Numbered from the stretch's first letter, positions 1 through 8,044 are shown. The stretch: 64,000 nt of DNA from Nostoc favosum CHAB5714 (GCF_020829495.1 NZ_JAIVFQ010000032.1:1-64000); one strand, 5' to 3'. Numbers and translations: made by a program. Notes: generated from the letters alone by a model not told the origin.

Positions 1-90
1 ATACACCAAACGCACACATCCCAAAGTTCTCCTCAACAGGGATTCCTGTTCGGGTGTCGGATAAAAACGGTAGCGGAAAGCTTGTTCCAT
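1..90 (-). CDS. tnpB: TnpB-like (IS200/IS605 OrfB) N-terminus, cut by window edge
   Basis: Reading the minus strand from the ATG at 88-90 gives 30 codons that run off the window edge. They begin MEQAFRYRFYPTPEQ and continue with LLRRTLGCVRLVY. This is the typical start of OrfB/TnpB proteins of IS200/IS605-type elements (basic FRxYPTxEQ segment, then a CVRxVYN helix). In that family TnpB is an RNA-guided nuclease of the RuvC type; its catalytic part lies outside this window, so activity cannot be judged. A hairpin with CCGTGC/GCACGG arms lies just upstream of the start (about 114-150) and may belong to the left end of the element. No TnpA is visible. Confidence 0.75.
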   Translation of the reverse strand, partial: MEQAFRYRFYPTPEQESLLRRTLGCVRLVY

Positions 91-113
91 ATTTCACATT
101 TTACCACAAATTT

Positions 114-150
114 TGTAAAGCCGTGCTGGAAGCACGGGGTTTCCACCCAC
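114..150. repeat. Hairpin upstream of tnpB start, possible element end
   Basis: The arms CCGTGC and GCACGG are separated by five bases, immediately 5' of the TnpB start on the minus strand. Subterminal hairpins of this kind mark the ends of IS200/IS605 elements. That this one is the left end is an inference from position only. Confidence 0.35.
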
Positions 151-472
151 ATTTTCTGATGAGAAAGCAAAGTGCCGTTTGCTTGCCCAAAACACTAAAA
201 TTAGTGCGTGATCTACCGAAATGAGAAAGAGCAAACTGGGGTTTGAGAAAGCAATATGCCTTTTTGCTTGCTGAATCTACTGAAATGAGAAAGCAAACTG
301 GGGTTTGAGAAAGCAATATGCCTTTTTGCTTGCTGAATCTACTGAAATGAGAAAGCAAACTGGGGTTTGAGAAAGCAATATGCCTTTTTGCTTGCTGAAT
401 CTACTGAAATGAGAAAGCAATATGCCTTTTTACTTGCTCAAATATCACAATGAGAAAGCAAAAAGCTAGGAC
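150..472. repeat. 62-bp hairpin repeat array, locus 1
   Basis: A tandem array with an exact 62-bp period: the motif CAAACTGGGGTTTG recurs at steps of 62 near 232, 294 and 356. Each unit holds two small inverted repeats, CAAAC-TGGG-GTTTG and AAGCAA...TTGCTT, and the word TGAGAAAGCAA appears twice per unit. Degenerate units flank the perfect ones on both sides. The period is not a multiple of three, so this is not a coding repeat. The same unit forms arrays near 49.65-49.95 kb and 54.13-54.44 kb. Confidence 0.85.
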
Positions 473-504
473 TTATACCAATTCACGAAAACCTTGATAC
501 GTAT

Positions 505-681
505 AGATTTATTGTTCTGACTTTTCACGGTATGTGGAAAAGGTCATTTTGATGGTTTCCCAAGCCCTTATTTCTCTGTTGTCTATTCTCATTAAATCAG
601 AGTTATTGAGAATTAGCCTGTGGAAAAAACTACGCTTTTTATGGGCTTGAGGACTTCCCGTGAAAAGTCAGATTTATTGTT
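505..681. mobile_element. MITE-like element with 12-bp flanking direct repeats
   Basis: The inverted repeat CTGACTTTTCACGG (517-530) / CCGTGAAAAGTCAG (658-671) bounds about 153 bp with no gene. The direct repeat AGATTTATTGTT is present at 505-516 and again at 670-681, as expected for a target-site duplication. The ends are offset by two bases, so the exact boundary is uncertain. No transposase is encoded, so any movement would depend on an enzyme supplied in trans. Confidence 0.6.
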
Positions 682-796
682 GGGGCATGGCAAAGACAAG
701 CCCTTAATAACGTATTTGTATCATTATTAAAGTGAAATGGTATTACGCATTGACAAGAAATGCCAAATATGGATAAGGTTAAAAACCATATCTTTC

Positions 797-825
797 GTAA
801 GGGCACAGCATTGCTGTGCCCCTAC
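797..825. repeat. Palindromic repeat GGGCACAGCA/TGCTGTGCCC
   Basis: A near-perfect palindrome (801-821: ten-base arms, one-base loop) between the MITE-like element and the methyltransferase gene. The same GGGGCACAGCATTGCT word forms the left side of the inverted-repeat element near 51.78 kb, so it is a dispersed family in this genome. It could fold in RNA as a terminator-like stem for the convergent methyltransferase transcript, but it lacks a clear T-run. Confidence 0.5.
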
Positions 826-893
826 AGCATGGCTCAAACCCTTTTTCCCCCAGCATGAACTGCCTTATCCCAACAATAATTATTTACGCCCAC

Positions 894-1736
894 CTACTTA
901 TTGCCGCACAATAAGCCAAACCGAATTAACCCACGCTGATAACCGCGACGCATTAATCCCAGTGATAATGCCCCTTGGATAGTAGTCCAACCAGCATTTA
1001 GTAAGCCCCAAAACGCTTGGGGAGTGAATGCCGAATCAATCACCACGTTCCAAAAGGGGGCAACAGCAGTTGACCAATCGGCGGTGCGGATATTATGTAA
1101 TGGTAGTTGATGTGCGATCGCTTCGTACTCTGGCAAAGAAATCACATAAGGCAAACAATACACCCGATAAATATCTTGTAAATGCTTTTCCTCATCCGCC
1201 GTTAGTGGAGACTCATCAGTTGGTCGATGACACCAAGTCACCATAATTAACTTGCCACCAGGCTTCAATACTCGATAGCACTCCTGGAGAAACTTGGTTT
1301 TATCTGGCATGTGTTCACCGCTTTCTAGCGACCAAACCAAGTCAAAAGAATCGTCAGCAAAGGGCATTGCTTGAGCATTTGCGACTTGGAACTGTGTTCT
1401 TAGGCTCAAATTAGCTTCCATTGCGCGTTCCGTTGCTCTGGCGGCTTGTACAGGACTCAGTGTAATCCCTGTAGCCTTAGCATTAAACTTTTGTGCGAGG
1501 TATAAAGAACTGCCGCCGATGCCACAACCCACATCTAGAATATTGTCAGCTGCTTGTACCCCTGCCCAATTCAGCAGTTCTTCGATTAAATCAATTTGAG
1601 CCTGACGGCGGTCTTTTTTCTGGGTACCATCAGCACCGTAATAGCCGTGGTGCATGTGTTCGCCCCAAATCTGTTCCCACAGACCAGAGGAAGCATCGTA
1701 AAATTGCTGAATTTGCTGGTAAAGTGTTGCGCTCAT
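894..1736 (-). CDS. SAM-dependent methyltransferase, gamma-tocopherol methyltransferase-like
   Basis: A 280-residue class I methyltransferase with the SAM-binding glycine motif ILDVGCGIGG at about residues 66-75. The N-terminus contains GLWEQIWGEHMHHGYY, typical of the tocopherol/sarcosine-glycine methyltransferase group, and a VLKPGGKL motif follows near residue 160. In cyanobacteria the closest known family is gamma-tocopherol C-methyltransferase, which makes alpha-tocopherol from gamma-tocopherol at membranes. The plant enzymes and some cyanobacterial homologues carry an N-terminal extension that is absent here. The gene is divergent from ktrB across a 276-bp gap. The family is secure; the exact substrate is inferred, and a related quinone or small-molecule methyltransferase is possible. 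Confidence 0.8.
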   Translation of the reverse strand: MSATLYQQIQQFYDASSGLWEQIWGEHMHHGYYGADGTQKKDRRQAQIDLIEELLNWAGVQAADNILDVGCGIGGSSLYLAQKFNAKATGITLSPVQAARATERAMEANLSLRTQFQVANAQAMPFADDSFDLVWSLESGEHMPDKTKFLQECYRVLKPGGKLIMVTWCHRPTDESPLTADEEKHLQDIYRVYCLPYVISLPEYEAIAHQLPLHNIRTADWSTAVAPFWNVVIDSAFTPQAFWGLLNAGWTTIQGALSLGLMRRGYQRGLIRFGLLCGNK

Positions 1737-1763
1737 GAAAAAAGCTGTGTTAAGACAAAGCCG

Positions 1764-1809
1764 AATTAAAAAAAAACATACACATAGGCTACCATGTGTG
1801 TTTTTAATT
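1764..1809. promoter_or_regulatory. AT-rich hairpin in the divergent methyltransferase/ktrB region
   Basis: An A-rich arm ending in ACACAT and a T-rich arm starting ATGTGTG face each other around a short loop. The hairpin lies about 30 bp upstream of the methyltransferase start and 200 bp upstream of ktrB, so it sits in 5' leaders rather than at a gene end. It could act as an attenuator or simply be a palindrome of a repeat family. No function can be read from the sequence. Confidence 0.3.
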
Positions 1810-1974
1810 AAATAAGGGTATTTTTGTTTCTAGAGAAGATCAACCGTAATGTATCCTTTTGGTAAAAATTTATCAGTTTTACCTTAATCAACTGTTCTTA
1901 CTCCAATTTATACCAATCCTCGAAAAAAAGCGTACATATACAAAAGATATAAACCTAGATTAAATCTAACTTTC

Positions 1975-2010
1975 TGAATTACGAATTACGAATTACGAAT
2001 TACGAATTAA
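1975..2010. repeat. GAATTAC heptamer short tandem repeat abutting the ktrB start
   Basis: Four to five copies of the heptamer GAATTAC run to within two bases of the ktrB ATG. This is a short tandemly repeated repetitive sequence of the type known from heterocystous cyanobacteria. The reverse-complement version (GTAATTC) occurs at about 41.91-41.95 kb. Because it occupies the usual ribosome-binding region, ktrB has no recognisable Shine-Dalgarno motif. Confidence 0.8.
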
Positions 2011-2012
2011 TT

Positions 2013-3350
2013 ATGACTGTTGCTCGCACAATTTGTTTGGGTTTTCTAGCTGTCATCGCTGTAGGTACTATTCTGTTGATGATGCCTTTCTCGACTAGCA
2101 ATGGTACTTGGAATGACCTGATTGTGGCGCTATTCACATCCACATCCGCAGTTTGTGTCACAGGTTTATCAGTAGTTGATCCTGGTACTTATTTTTCCTT
2201 TTGGGGTCAGTTGTTTATTGCGCTATTAGCTCAGATTGGCGGTTTGGGCTACATGACAACTACCACATTTCTGATTTTGCTCATTGGTCGTAGGTTTGAT
2301 ATGCGGCAAAAAATAGCCATTCAACAAGCTTTAGACCGACCGGGGATGAGTGGTAGCGCCCAAGTAATCCGTTCAATTATTGCCACCACTTTAATTTTTG
2401 AAATTACAGGTGTATTTTTACTTCTACCAGCTTTCGTTCCTGAATATGGATGGAGTAAGGGACTTTGGTTAGCAATTTTTCATAGTATCAATGCTTGGAA
2501 TAATGCTGGTTTTAGTTTATTTAAAGATAACTTAATTGGGTATCAGTCATCCTTCTTAGTAGTCTTCACCATTACAATACTAATTATCTTTGGGGGAATT
2601 GGCTATCAAGTAATTTTGGAAATGTACCTTTGGTTCCGCGATCATATTTTCAAACAATCTATTAAAAACCAAATATTTTCTCTAGACTTTAAAGTTGCAA
2701 CCAGCACAACTGTTATATTATTACTAATAGGATTCGTTGCTTTATTCTGTATAGAAATCAGAAATCCGGAAACATTTGGTTCTCTAAATTTACGCGACCA
2801 GATATTAGTAGCTTGGTTTCAATCAGTTACTCCTAGAACTGCTGGTTTTAACACCATCGATATTGGCAAAATGACCACTGCTGGCCTATTTATTACGATT
2901 GCACTAATGTTTCTTGGTGCAAGTCCAGGTGGTACGGGAGGAGGCATGAAAACAACTACTTTGAGAGTCTTGACCAGTTGTACCAAAGCTATCCTCCAGG
3001 GGAAAGAAGAAGTTTTATTATATGATCGCAAAATAGCAATATCTTTAATTTTAAAAGCTGTGGGTGTGTTGGTGGGTTCAGTAGCGACCGTGATTTTAGC
3101 TACGATTTTAATAAGCCTCACAGATCCAACATTAGATTTTATTAAAATTTTGTTTGAAGTGGTATCAGCCTTCGCTACTGTAGGGCTTTCTACAGGGATT
3201 ACAGGAACTATCTCTACAACAGCAAAGCTCATCTTAATTGTCACTATGTACGTTGGAAGAGTAGGTGTTTTACTACTGATGTCCGCTATACTAGGAGACC
3301 CCCGCCCCACCAGAATTCACTATCCTGAAGAAAATTTACTCGTGGGATAG
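2013..3350 (+). CDS. ktrB: KtrB, K+ (Na+-coupled) uptake channel subunit
   Basis: A 445-residue TrkH/KtrB-family membrane protein. It is built of repeated membrane-pore-membrane segments, each with a conserved selectivity-loop glycine: SAVCVTGLS near residue 45-53, NAWNNAGFS near 165, TPRTAGFNT near 272 and FATVGLSTG near 390. In cyanobacteria KtrB forms the ion pore that works with the nucleotide-binding subunit KtrA, which follows 224 bp downstream on the same strand. Together they import K+ for osmotic adjustment. The ATG at 2013 gives the family's usual short N-terminus (MTVARTICLGFL). The leader is a heptamer repeat instead of a normal ribosome-binding site. The C-terminus ends shortly after the last membrane helix, as in other KtrB proteins. 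Confidence 0.93.
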   Translation: MTVARTICLGFLAVIAVGTILLMMPFSTSNGTWNDLIVALFTSTSAVCVTGLSVVDPGTYFSFWGQLFIALLAQIGGLGYMTTTTFLILLIGRRFDMRQKIAIQQALDRPGMSGSAQVIRSIIATTLIFEITGVFLLLPAFVPEYGWSKGLWLAIFHSINAWNNAGFSLFKDNLIGYQSSFLVVFTITILIIFGGIGYQVILEMYLWFRDHIFKQSIKNQIFSLDFKVATSTTVILLLIGFVALFCIEIRNPETFGSLNLRDQILVAWFQSVTPRTAGFNTIDIGKMTTAGLFITIALMFLGASPGGTGGGMKTTTLRVLTSCTKAILQGKEEVLLYDRKIAISLILKAVGVLVGSVATVILATILISLTDPTLDFIKILFEVVSAFATVGLSTGITGTISTTAKLILIVTMYVGRVGVLLLMSAILGDPRPTRIHYPEENLLVG

Positions 3351-3470
3351 TTAGGGATAGGGAGTAGGGAGTAGGGAGTAGGGAGTAGGGGATGAGGGAG
3401 CAGGGGAGGCAGGGGAGGCAGGGGGAGAATAACTAATGACCAATGACCAATGACTAATGACTAACAACTA
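3351..3470. repeat. Heptamer short tandem repeats between ktrB and ktrA
   Basis: Successive GGGAGTA copies, then GGGGAGGCA-type repeats and a run of TAATGAC/CAATGAC words. These low-complexity families recur in other gaps of the window. They separate ktrB from ktrA and show no coding potential. Confidence 0.75.
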
Positions 3471-3574
3471 AACTGATAAAATATACATTTGAAGGCAAAA
3501 AATAAAATTTTTAATTCAAGCGGTATGAGCGTTTTTTGCCCTAAATACAGGGAGTCATAATAAGGATAACAACG

Positions 3575-4270
3575 GTGAATTTGTCATCATTAAGTTTTTT
3601 TCGCAGTTTACGTAAAGATAACCAGCAATTTGCTGTAATTGGGTTAGGTCGCTTTGGTAGGTCTGTCTGTTCCACACTGCACAATTTTGGCTATCAAGTG
3701 CTAGCAACAGATATTGATGAAAAACGAGTTTCAGAAGCATTAACTGAGGGAATAGTTGGTCATGCTTTGCAACTAGACTCTACAGAACCAGCCGCACTCA
3801 AAGAAGCTGGAATTTTTGAATTTGATACTGTAATTGTAGCGATTGGCAACTACGTTCAAGAAAGCATCATAACTACCCTAAATGTGAAAGAGGCTGGTGT
3901 ACCCCACGTCGTTGCCAAAGCTTCTAGTGAAGTTCACCGTAAACTGTTGCAGCGAGTAGGAGCAGATCATGTTGTTTTTCCTGAGTATGAAGCGGGTTGT
4001 GCCTTAGCGCGTACCCTTACTAAACCAGCAATCTTAGATCGGTTTGACCTAGACCCAGATAACAGTATTGTAGAGTTGATTGTGCCTGATGAATTTCACG
4101 ACAAAACAATCACTGAGCTTCAACTTCGTAACCGCTACGGTTTAAATTTGCTAGCAGTGAGCCAGGATGGTAAATTTATAATTAATCCTGACCCCACCAA
4201 GCGTTTAGAGCGTGGTTCAGCAATGGTAGTTATTGGCTGCAACAAAGATATCAATCGTTTGCCGATTTAA
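3575..4270 (+). CDS. ktrA: KtrA, RCK-domain regulatory subunit of K+ uptake
   Basis: A 231-residue cytosolic TrkA/KtrA protein. The RCK_N Rossmann domain (about 18-135) opens with VIGLGRFGRSV, the dinucleotide-binding glycine motif, and has the acidic residue D46 at the end of beta-2. The RCK_C domain (about 148-228) follows. It binds nucleotides (ATP/ADP or NAD(H) in the family) and gates KtrB, encoded just upstream. The start is a GTG at 3575 with an AAGGA motif about 9 bp before it. No in-frame ATG is better placed. The pairing of ktrB and ktrA on one strand supports a two-subunit transporter; the repeat-filled gap leaves open whether they are co-transcribed. Confidence 0.93.
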   Translation: MNLSSLSFFRSLRKDNQQFAVIGLGRFGRSVCSTLHNFGYQVLATDIDEKRVSEALTEGIVGHALQLDSTEPAALKEAGIFEFDTVIVAIGNYVQESIITTLNVKEAGVPHVVAKASSEVHRKLLQRVGADHVVFPEYEAGCALARTLTKPAILDRFDLDPDNSIVELIVPDEFHDKTITELQLRNRYGLNLLAVSQDGKFIINPDPTKRLERGSAMVVIGCNKDINRLPI

Positions 4271-4271
4271 A

Positions 4272-4318
4272 AAAGTTAGGAGTTGAGAGTTAGGAGTTAG
4301 GAGTTAGGAGTTAGAGTT
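4272..4318. repeat. TTAGGAG heptamer repeats
   Basis: Five or so imperfect copies of TTAGGAG lie between the convergent ktrA and TPR genes. They are another short tandem repeat of the cyanobacterial heptamer class. Confidence 0.75.
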
Positions 4319-4319
4319 A

Positions 4320-4841
4320 TTAACTATCAAAGAAAATAAAAGCGCCAGTCGCCAGAATTGATTCTGAATTCTGACGACTGGCGGATCCCTGATTATATAA
4401 ACTGACTCCCAAGTTATAGTAAGCTGAGGCATTTTTAGGATTTAGGCGAATAGCTTGCCGATAAACAGAAATAGCCTCAGAAGGTTGACCATGAATTGCT
4501 AGCAAATTTGCCATATTGTTGTAGGCTGTGGCATTTTTAGGATCTAGCAGCAAGGCTTGGCGATAAGTGCCGATCGCAGGCTCTATTTGACCTTGTTGTT
4601 GCAAGGCGATCGCTAAGTTAAAATAAGCGTTGGCATTGCTGCTATCTAAATTAATTGCTTTTTGGTATGTTGCGATCGCATCCTCAAGCTGTCCTTGTTC
4701 ATACAGCGCCAAACCCAGATTATACAGTGCTGCTACCCTTGTGGAATCTATCACAAGACTCTGGCGATAAGCTATAATAGCTGCCTCTTTTTCTCCTTGT
4801 TGGTGCAACACTAACCCCAGGAACATTTCTAGAAAAGCCAC
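4320..4841 (-). pseudogene. TPR-repeat protein, probably truncated at both ends
   Basis: The frame encodes at least four tetratricopeptide repeats of 34 residues (AAYYNLGLALYEQGQ-like units, each ending in a LDPKNA or LDSSNA turn), so it is a protein-interaction scaffold. Both ends look damaged. The only start is a GTG at 4841 (or the ATG at 4826) with no ribosome-binding site and a TAA nine codons upstream, and the first repeat begins immediately. At the 3' end a repeat stops at LGVSLYNQG and the last 22 codons come from a hairpin (4341-4383) with CGCCAGTCG/CGACTGGCG arms. It lies 51 bp downstream of queA on the same strand. It may still be translated as a small TPR protein. Confidence 0.6.
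4341..4383. repeat. Hairpin repeat forming the 3' end of the TPR gene
   Basis: The arms CGCCAGTCG and CGACTGGCG enclose a second pair CAGAATT/AATTCTG. Related CAGAATTC..GAATTCTG words occur near 25.47, 40.51 and 58.0 kb. Its insertion replaces the expected TPR sequence and supplies the last codons of the gene. Confidence 0.6.
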
Positions 4842-4892
4842 AAATAATGCCAGTGGACGGATGGATTAAAACTTCAGCGAACCTTATTGCCC

Positions 4893-6143
4893 TCACGCCT
4901 GACTTAGAACTCCCACAGCTGACGGCAAAATTAGCATTGCATCGCCGAATGAATAAAAGCGATATCCAAAAGCGATCGCTTCGTTGTATATATTCAATAA
5001 CCGTTGTCTGCCAATTAGCGCACTTACCAACATCAGCAAACTAGAACGCGGCAGGTGAAAATTAGTAATTAAACCATCCACCACCCGCCATTGGTAGCCG
5101 GGATAAATAAACAGGTCTGTTTTCTGGCAAAATGGTTGTAAATTCCCAGATTGAGCCGCCCCTTCTAAAGCCCGTACTGCCGTTGTTCCCACAGCGATAA
5201 TTCGACCGCCAGCTGCTTTAGTGGCGCGGATTTGCTCTACTGTAGCGGCGGGGACTTCAATCCATTCTTCGTGCATCTGGTGGGTAGTTACATCCTCCAC
5301 TTCCACAGGGCGAAATGTACCTACACCAACGTGCAGCGTTATAAAAGCTTGATTTATATTGCGATCGCGCAACTTTTGTAATAATTCTGGGGTAAAGTGT
5401 AATCCTGCCGTAGGAGCTGCGATCGCTCCTGGTTGTTTGGCATAAACTGTCTGATACTGATCATCAGCAGCTGACGAGGTAGTGATGTACGGTGGTAGCG
5501 GGATTTCACCAAATACCTCTAACAGTTGCACCAAAGATTTTCCCTCTGGCACATCAAATTGTAACAAACGCCCCCCCGTTGCTGCGTCTGTTTCTAGAAC
5601 CGTAGCCATAAGGAGGTGAGGGGATGAGGGGGATGAGGGGGATGAGGAGGATGAGGAGGATGAGGAGGATGAGGGGGATGAGGAGGAGTTTACTTCCCCT
5701 GCTCCCTCATCTCCCCCTGCTCCCTCATCTCCCCCTGCTCCCTCATCTCCCATTGCATCAAAAATAATCTTCGTTCCCTGTTTGAAGCTTTTTCCTGGCT
5801 TAACTAAAGCTAACCAACAGTTGTACTGCCGTTCTTCTAAGAGCAACACCTGGATTTTACCACCAGTGGATTTATGGCCATAAAGTCGCGCTGGAATGAC
5901 TCTTGTATTGTTCATAACCAACAAATCACCAGAGCGCAGCAGTGCAGGCAAATCATGGAAAATGTGGTGCAAGGGTGCTGTTTCGATGCCTGTAGTTGGA
6001 GAATCAACCACGAGTAACCGTGAGCTATCTCTAGGAACTGCTGGGTTTTGGGCAATGAATTCTGGAGGTAGTTCGTAGTCATAGCCAGCTACCGAGCAAT
6101 CTAATTCAAAATCTTTTTCTTGTGGGCGAGAGGTATCTTTCAA
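4893..6143 (-). CDS. queA: QueA, tRNA queuosine ribosyltransferase-isomerase, with in-frame repeat insertion
   Basis: A 416-residue S-adenosylmethionine:tRNA ribosyltransferase-isomerase, which transfers and rearranges the ribosyl part of SAM onto preQ1 in tRNA to give epoxyqueuosine. Family signatures are present: [21 protein letters not shown] near the N-terminus, [22 protein letters not shown] and [11 protein letters not shown]. The start is a TTG at 6143; no upstream ATG is available. QueA is usually about 340-370 residues. The excess is one block at residues about 130-175, rich in Gly/Asp/Glu and then nearly pure Ser/Pro, encoded by GGATGAGG and CTCCCTCATCTC repeats at 5610-5755. The frame stays open and all motifs are intact on both sides, so the protein is probably made. 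Confidence 0.93.
   Translation of the reverse strand: MKDTSRPQEKDFELDCSVAGYDYELPPEFIAQNPAVPRDSSRLLVVDSPTTGIETAPLHHIFHDLPALLRSGDLLVMNNTRVIPARLYGHKSTGGKIQVLLLEERQYNCWLALVKPGKSFKQGTKIIFDAMGDEGAGGDEGAGGDEGAGEVNSSSSPSSSSSSSSSSSPSSPSSPHLLMATVLETDAATGGRLLQFDVPEGKSLVQLLEVFGEIPLPPYITTSSAADDQYQTVYAKQPGAIAAPTAGLHFTPELLQKLRDRNINQAFITLHVGVGTFRPVEVEDVTTHQMHEEWIEVPAATVEQIRATKAAGGRIIAVGTTAVRALEGAAQSGNLQPFCQKTDLFIYPGYQWRVVDGLITNFHLPRSSLLMLVSALIGRQRLLNIYNEAIAFGYRFYSFGDAMLILPSAVGVLSQA
5610..5755. repeat. Low-complexity repeat inserted inside queA
   Basis: About 145 bp of GGATGAGG/GATGAGGA units followed by three CTCCCTCATCTCCCC units. The same words fill gaps at 42.93-43.0 kb and another coding region at about 39.0-39.1 kb. 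Within queA it keeps the frame and adds roughly 45 codons. Confidence 0.85.
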
Positions 6144-6299
6144 ATTGGCTTCTACCAGTTTTTAGTTTATTTAGTATTTATACTCTCTTAAAAAAGCTTG
6201 TTTGAGTTTTCCCTTCTAAAGGAACTTTAAGGGATTTTCGTTCAGTTTCATCACTTGACTATAAGATGGGTACTATTAGGTAACACGGAAAAATTAACA

Positions 6300-6350
6300 T
6301 AAAAATTGGGTAAACCTCCCCATCTAAAAAGGGGGGCTTTTACCCTACCG
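6300..6350. repeat. Stem-loop GGGTAAA...TTTACCC upstream of the 129-residue gene
   Basis: The arms GGGTAAA..CCTCCCC and GGGGGGC..TTTTACCC surround a short A-rich loop. It lies between the divergent queA and the next gene. It resembles the dispersed cyanobacterial repeat that also appears around 17.7 kb (CCCCCTTAAAAAGGGGG) and is not an obvious terminator for either neighbour. Confidence 0.4.
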
Positions 6351-6415
6351 GGAACAGGCAATGATTGACGAATATATATATGTAGGATTGGCTTTGATCC
6401 CAAGCACCAACAAAC

Positions 6416-6805
6416 ATGGAATACTTGTACTATCTGGCAAATGCCAGTCTAACCCTGAGGGTCGTTCAACATCTGCACGCTAGACCCCAGACACCAGTTT
6501 CTTTCGTCACCGTAATTCATCAAATTGATGGCTGGGTGGTTAGGATCAAACTCAAAGGTCAAGTCTCGCCCCAAGAAGATGGCGACTTTCGCGCTTTTCT
6601 AAATGAATTAGGAATTAGCTACGAACCGCCAATGAGGGTGCAAATGGCACTTTGGAGTTTGGAAGCCGGACAATGCCCTGTGGACGTGATGCGTCGGTAT
6701 CAGGTTGCGATCGTTTCTCATGGTAGCCCAGAGAGAGACGAAATCGAGGCGTTCCGGCAACAATTTGTCCGGGGCTTAGGCTATTGTCCAGAAACTTTGG
6801 CGTAA
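6416..6805 (+). CDS. Conserved-looking hypothetical protein, 129 residues
   Basis: I do not recognise a named family. The protein is soluble, has no signal peptide or membrane segment, and starts MEYLYYLANASLTLR. A mixed alpha/beta pattern and a basic stretch near the middle (DGWVVRIKLKGQVSPQED) can be seen. The C-terminal half is acidic and helical (SPERDEIEAFRQQF). Codon use and HIP1-like words match neighbouring genes, and the start ATG follows a 270-bp gap from divergent queA, so it probably has its own promoter. Reading-frame quality supports a real gene; the function is unknown. Confidence 0.7.
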   Translation: MEYLYYLANASLTLRVVQHLHARPQTPVSFVTVIHQIDGWVVRIKLKGQVSPQEDGDFRAFLNELGISYEPPMRVQMALWSLEAGQCPVDVMRRYQVAIVSHGSPERDEIEAFRQQFVRGLGYCPETLA

Positions 6806-6875
6806 TCCTATTTGGTTTTAACGCCACCACAAAATTATTGGTCATTGGTAATCAAAATATTTTATCGATTACCGA

Positions 6876-7418
6876 TTAACCATTATCAATTGAAGAGTCG
6901 AAAGCTGCCAGAATGTATTCTTGCAGCTTAAACTTGTATCCGGCAGCTGATGAAGTAGCTAGAGCTTCCTGGGTTGCTGTAACCACAGTCAGATTTTTTG
7001 ATATCCTTTGACAGTAGACAATAGCAACATCAAATCGACAAGAATAATCTGCCTTCTCAGGGTACTGGGCTAAAAACATTCCAGCTGTGCGCGAGATTTT
7101 TGCTTGCTTTTGTGGGGTGATTGCGCTTCTTCCCCCTGCATCCCAACTACCTGAACTGCGGGTTTTGACTTCCACAAATGCCAATAATGAGTGGAGAGTG
7201 CTGATTCCTGTTAGCGGATAGCTATGGTTTAGTCCGTGCTGAGTAAGGAGTTTTTCCCCAGTTCGTCCATCATGTTGGGCGATTATATCGATTTCTCCCC
7301 AGCGACTGGAAAAGCGACGATGGAGAATAATCCAACCTGTAGATTGCAACCATTGGGCTACTAGGTCTTCTCCTAATTGACCAATATCTGGATAATGAGA
7401 TGGAGGAAGGTTAGCCAT
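6876..7418 (-). CDS. YraN/UPF0102-family putative endonuclease
   Basis: A 180-residue protein with the UPF0102 core: [13 protein letters not shown] near residue 13-25, GEIDIIA at 41-47 and [10 protein letters not shown] at 81-90. D44, E83 and K85 match the D...ExK metal-binding set of the PD-(D/E)xK nuclease fold. Family members are usually about 120 residues. Here there is an insertion of roughly 25 residues between the Asp and the ExK motif, and a C-terminal extension of about 40 residues. The biological role of YraN proteins is poorly known; a Holliday-junction-resolvase-like fold is predicted. Its start almost touches the divergent pentapeptide-repeat gene. Confidence 0.85.
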   Translation of the reverse strand: MANLPPSHYPDIGQLGEDLVAQWLQSTGWIILHRRFSSRWGEIDIIAQHDGRTGEKLLTQHGLNHSYPLTGISTLHSLLAFVEVKTRSSGSWDAGGRSAITPQKQAKISRTAGMFLAQYPEKADYSCRFDVAIVYCQRISKNLTVVTATQEALATSSAAGYKFKLQEYILAAFDSSIDNG

Positions 7419-8038
7419 TGACTAAAAATATCATGAATTCTATGAATTCTAGGTTAAGCGATGCCTGCGGCGGGCTACGCCTACGCATAACAGGTTCTAA
7501 GCGAAACTCATCCCGTACTGAGTTGGGGCGCAAGTGTAAAACAGACCATAAGATTTGGGCAAGTATACTCAGCTTATTCCTTTGGGGAATAGTTGGCATC
7601 ACGGCAACCGTCGGTTTTGCTCCCACAGCTTTAGCACTTGAATATAATAAAGAAATTTTGGTTGACGCTGATTTCTCAGGACGTGATTTAACAGATTCCA
7701 GCTTTACCAAAGCTAATCTTCGCCAGAGCAACTTCAGCCACGCTAATTTGAACGGTGTGAGTTTCTTTGCAGCAAATTTGGAGTCTGTGAATTTGGAGGG
7801 AGCTGACTTGAGAAATTCCACTTTAGACTCGGCTCGTTTAGTTAGAGCAAATTTGACAAATGCACTGTTGGAGGGTGCTTTTGCTGCTAACGCCAGATTT
7901 GATGGCGCAATCATTGACGGGGCAGATTTTACCGATACGCTGCTGCGTTCCGATGAGCAAAAAAAATTGTGCAAACTTGCCAAGGGAACTAATCCCATTA
8001 CAGGACGAGATACGCGTGACACGTTATTTTGTCCTTAG
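7418..8038 (+). CDS. Secreted or membrane-anchored pentapeptide-repeat protein
   Basis: A pentapeptide-repeat domain at about residues 78-180 shows A(D/N)LxX units ([21 protein letters not shown]...). It should fold as a right-handed beta-helix and end in a short tail with two Cys ([13 protein letters not shown]). Before it lies a hydrophobic segment (about 47-72) ending in ALALE, which looks like a signal peptide or anchor for thylakoid-lumen or periplasmic export. The TTG at 7418 is the furthest upstream start, with ATG codons at 7433 and 7442. All of them include a 29-nt palindromic repeat (7458-7486) read as [10 protein letters not shown], so the natural N-terminus may have been extended by that repeat. 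The function of such domains varies. Confidence 0.8.
   Translation: MTKNIMNSMNSRLSDACGGLRLRITGSKRNSSRTELGRKCKTDHKIWASILSLFLWGIVGITATVGFAPTALALEYNKEILVDADFSGRDLTDSSFTKANLRQSNFSHANLNGVSFFAANLESVNLEGADLRNSTLDSARLVRANLTNALLEGAFAANARFDGAIIDGADFTDTLLRSDEQKKLCKLAKGTNPITGRDTRDTLFCP
7458..7486. repeat. HIP1-split 29-nt repeat, copy C (inside a coding region)
   Basis: It begins GCGATG and ends TACGC, with a GCGGCGGGC centre. Removing 21 nt leaves GCGATCGC. It lies in frame within the N-terminal codons of the pentapeptide-repeat gene. Confidence 0.75.
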
Positions 8039-8044
8039 TATTTT

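Noticed and set aside
150-472. 62-bp arrays as CRISPR arrays
   Set aside because: Units are contiguous with no unique spacers, both halves repeat, and there are no cas genes.
2819-3310. 163-codon frame opposite ktrB
   Set aside because: It lies wholly within ktrB, has no ribosome-binding site and a composition typical of antisense of membrane helices.
7411-8022. Long open frame opposite the pentapeptide-repeat gene
   Set aside because: It is the antisense shadow of a regular repeat and has no family features.
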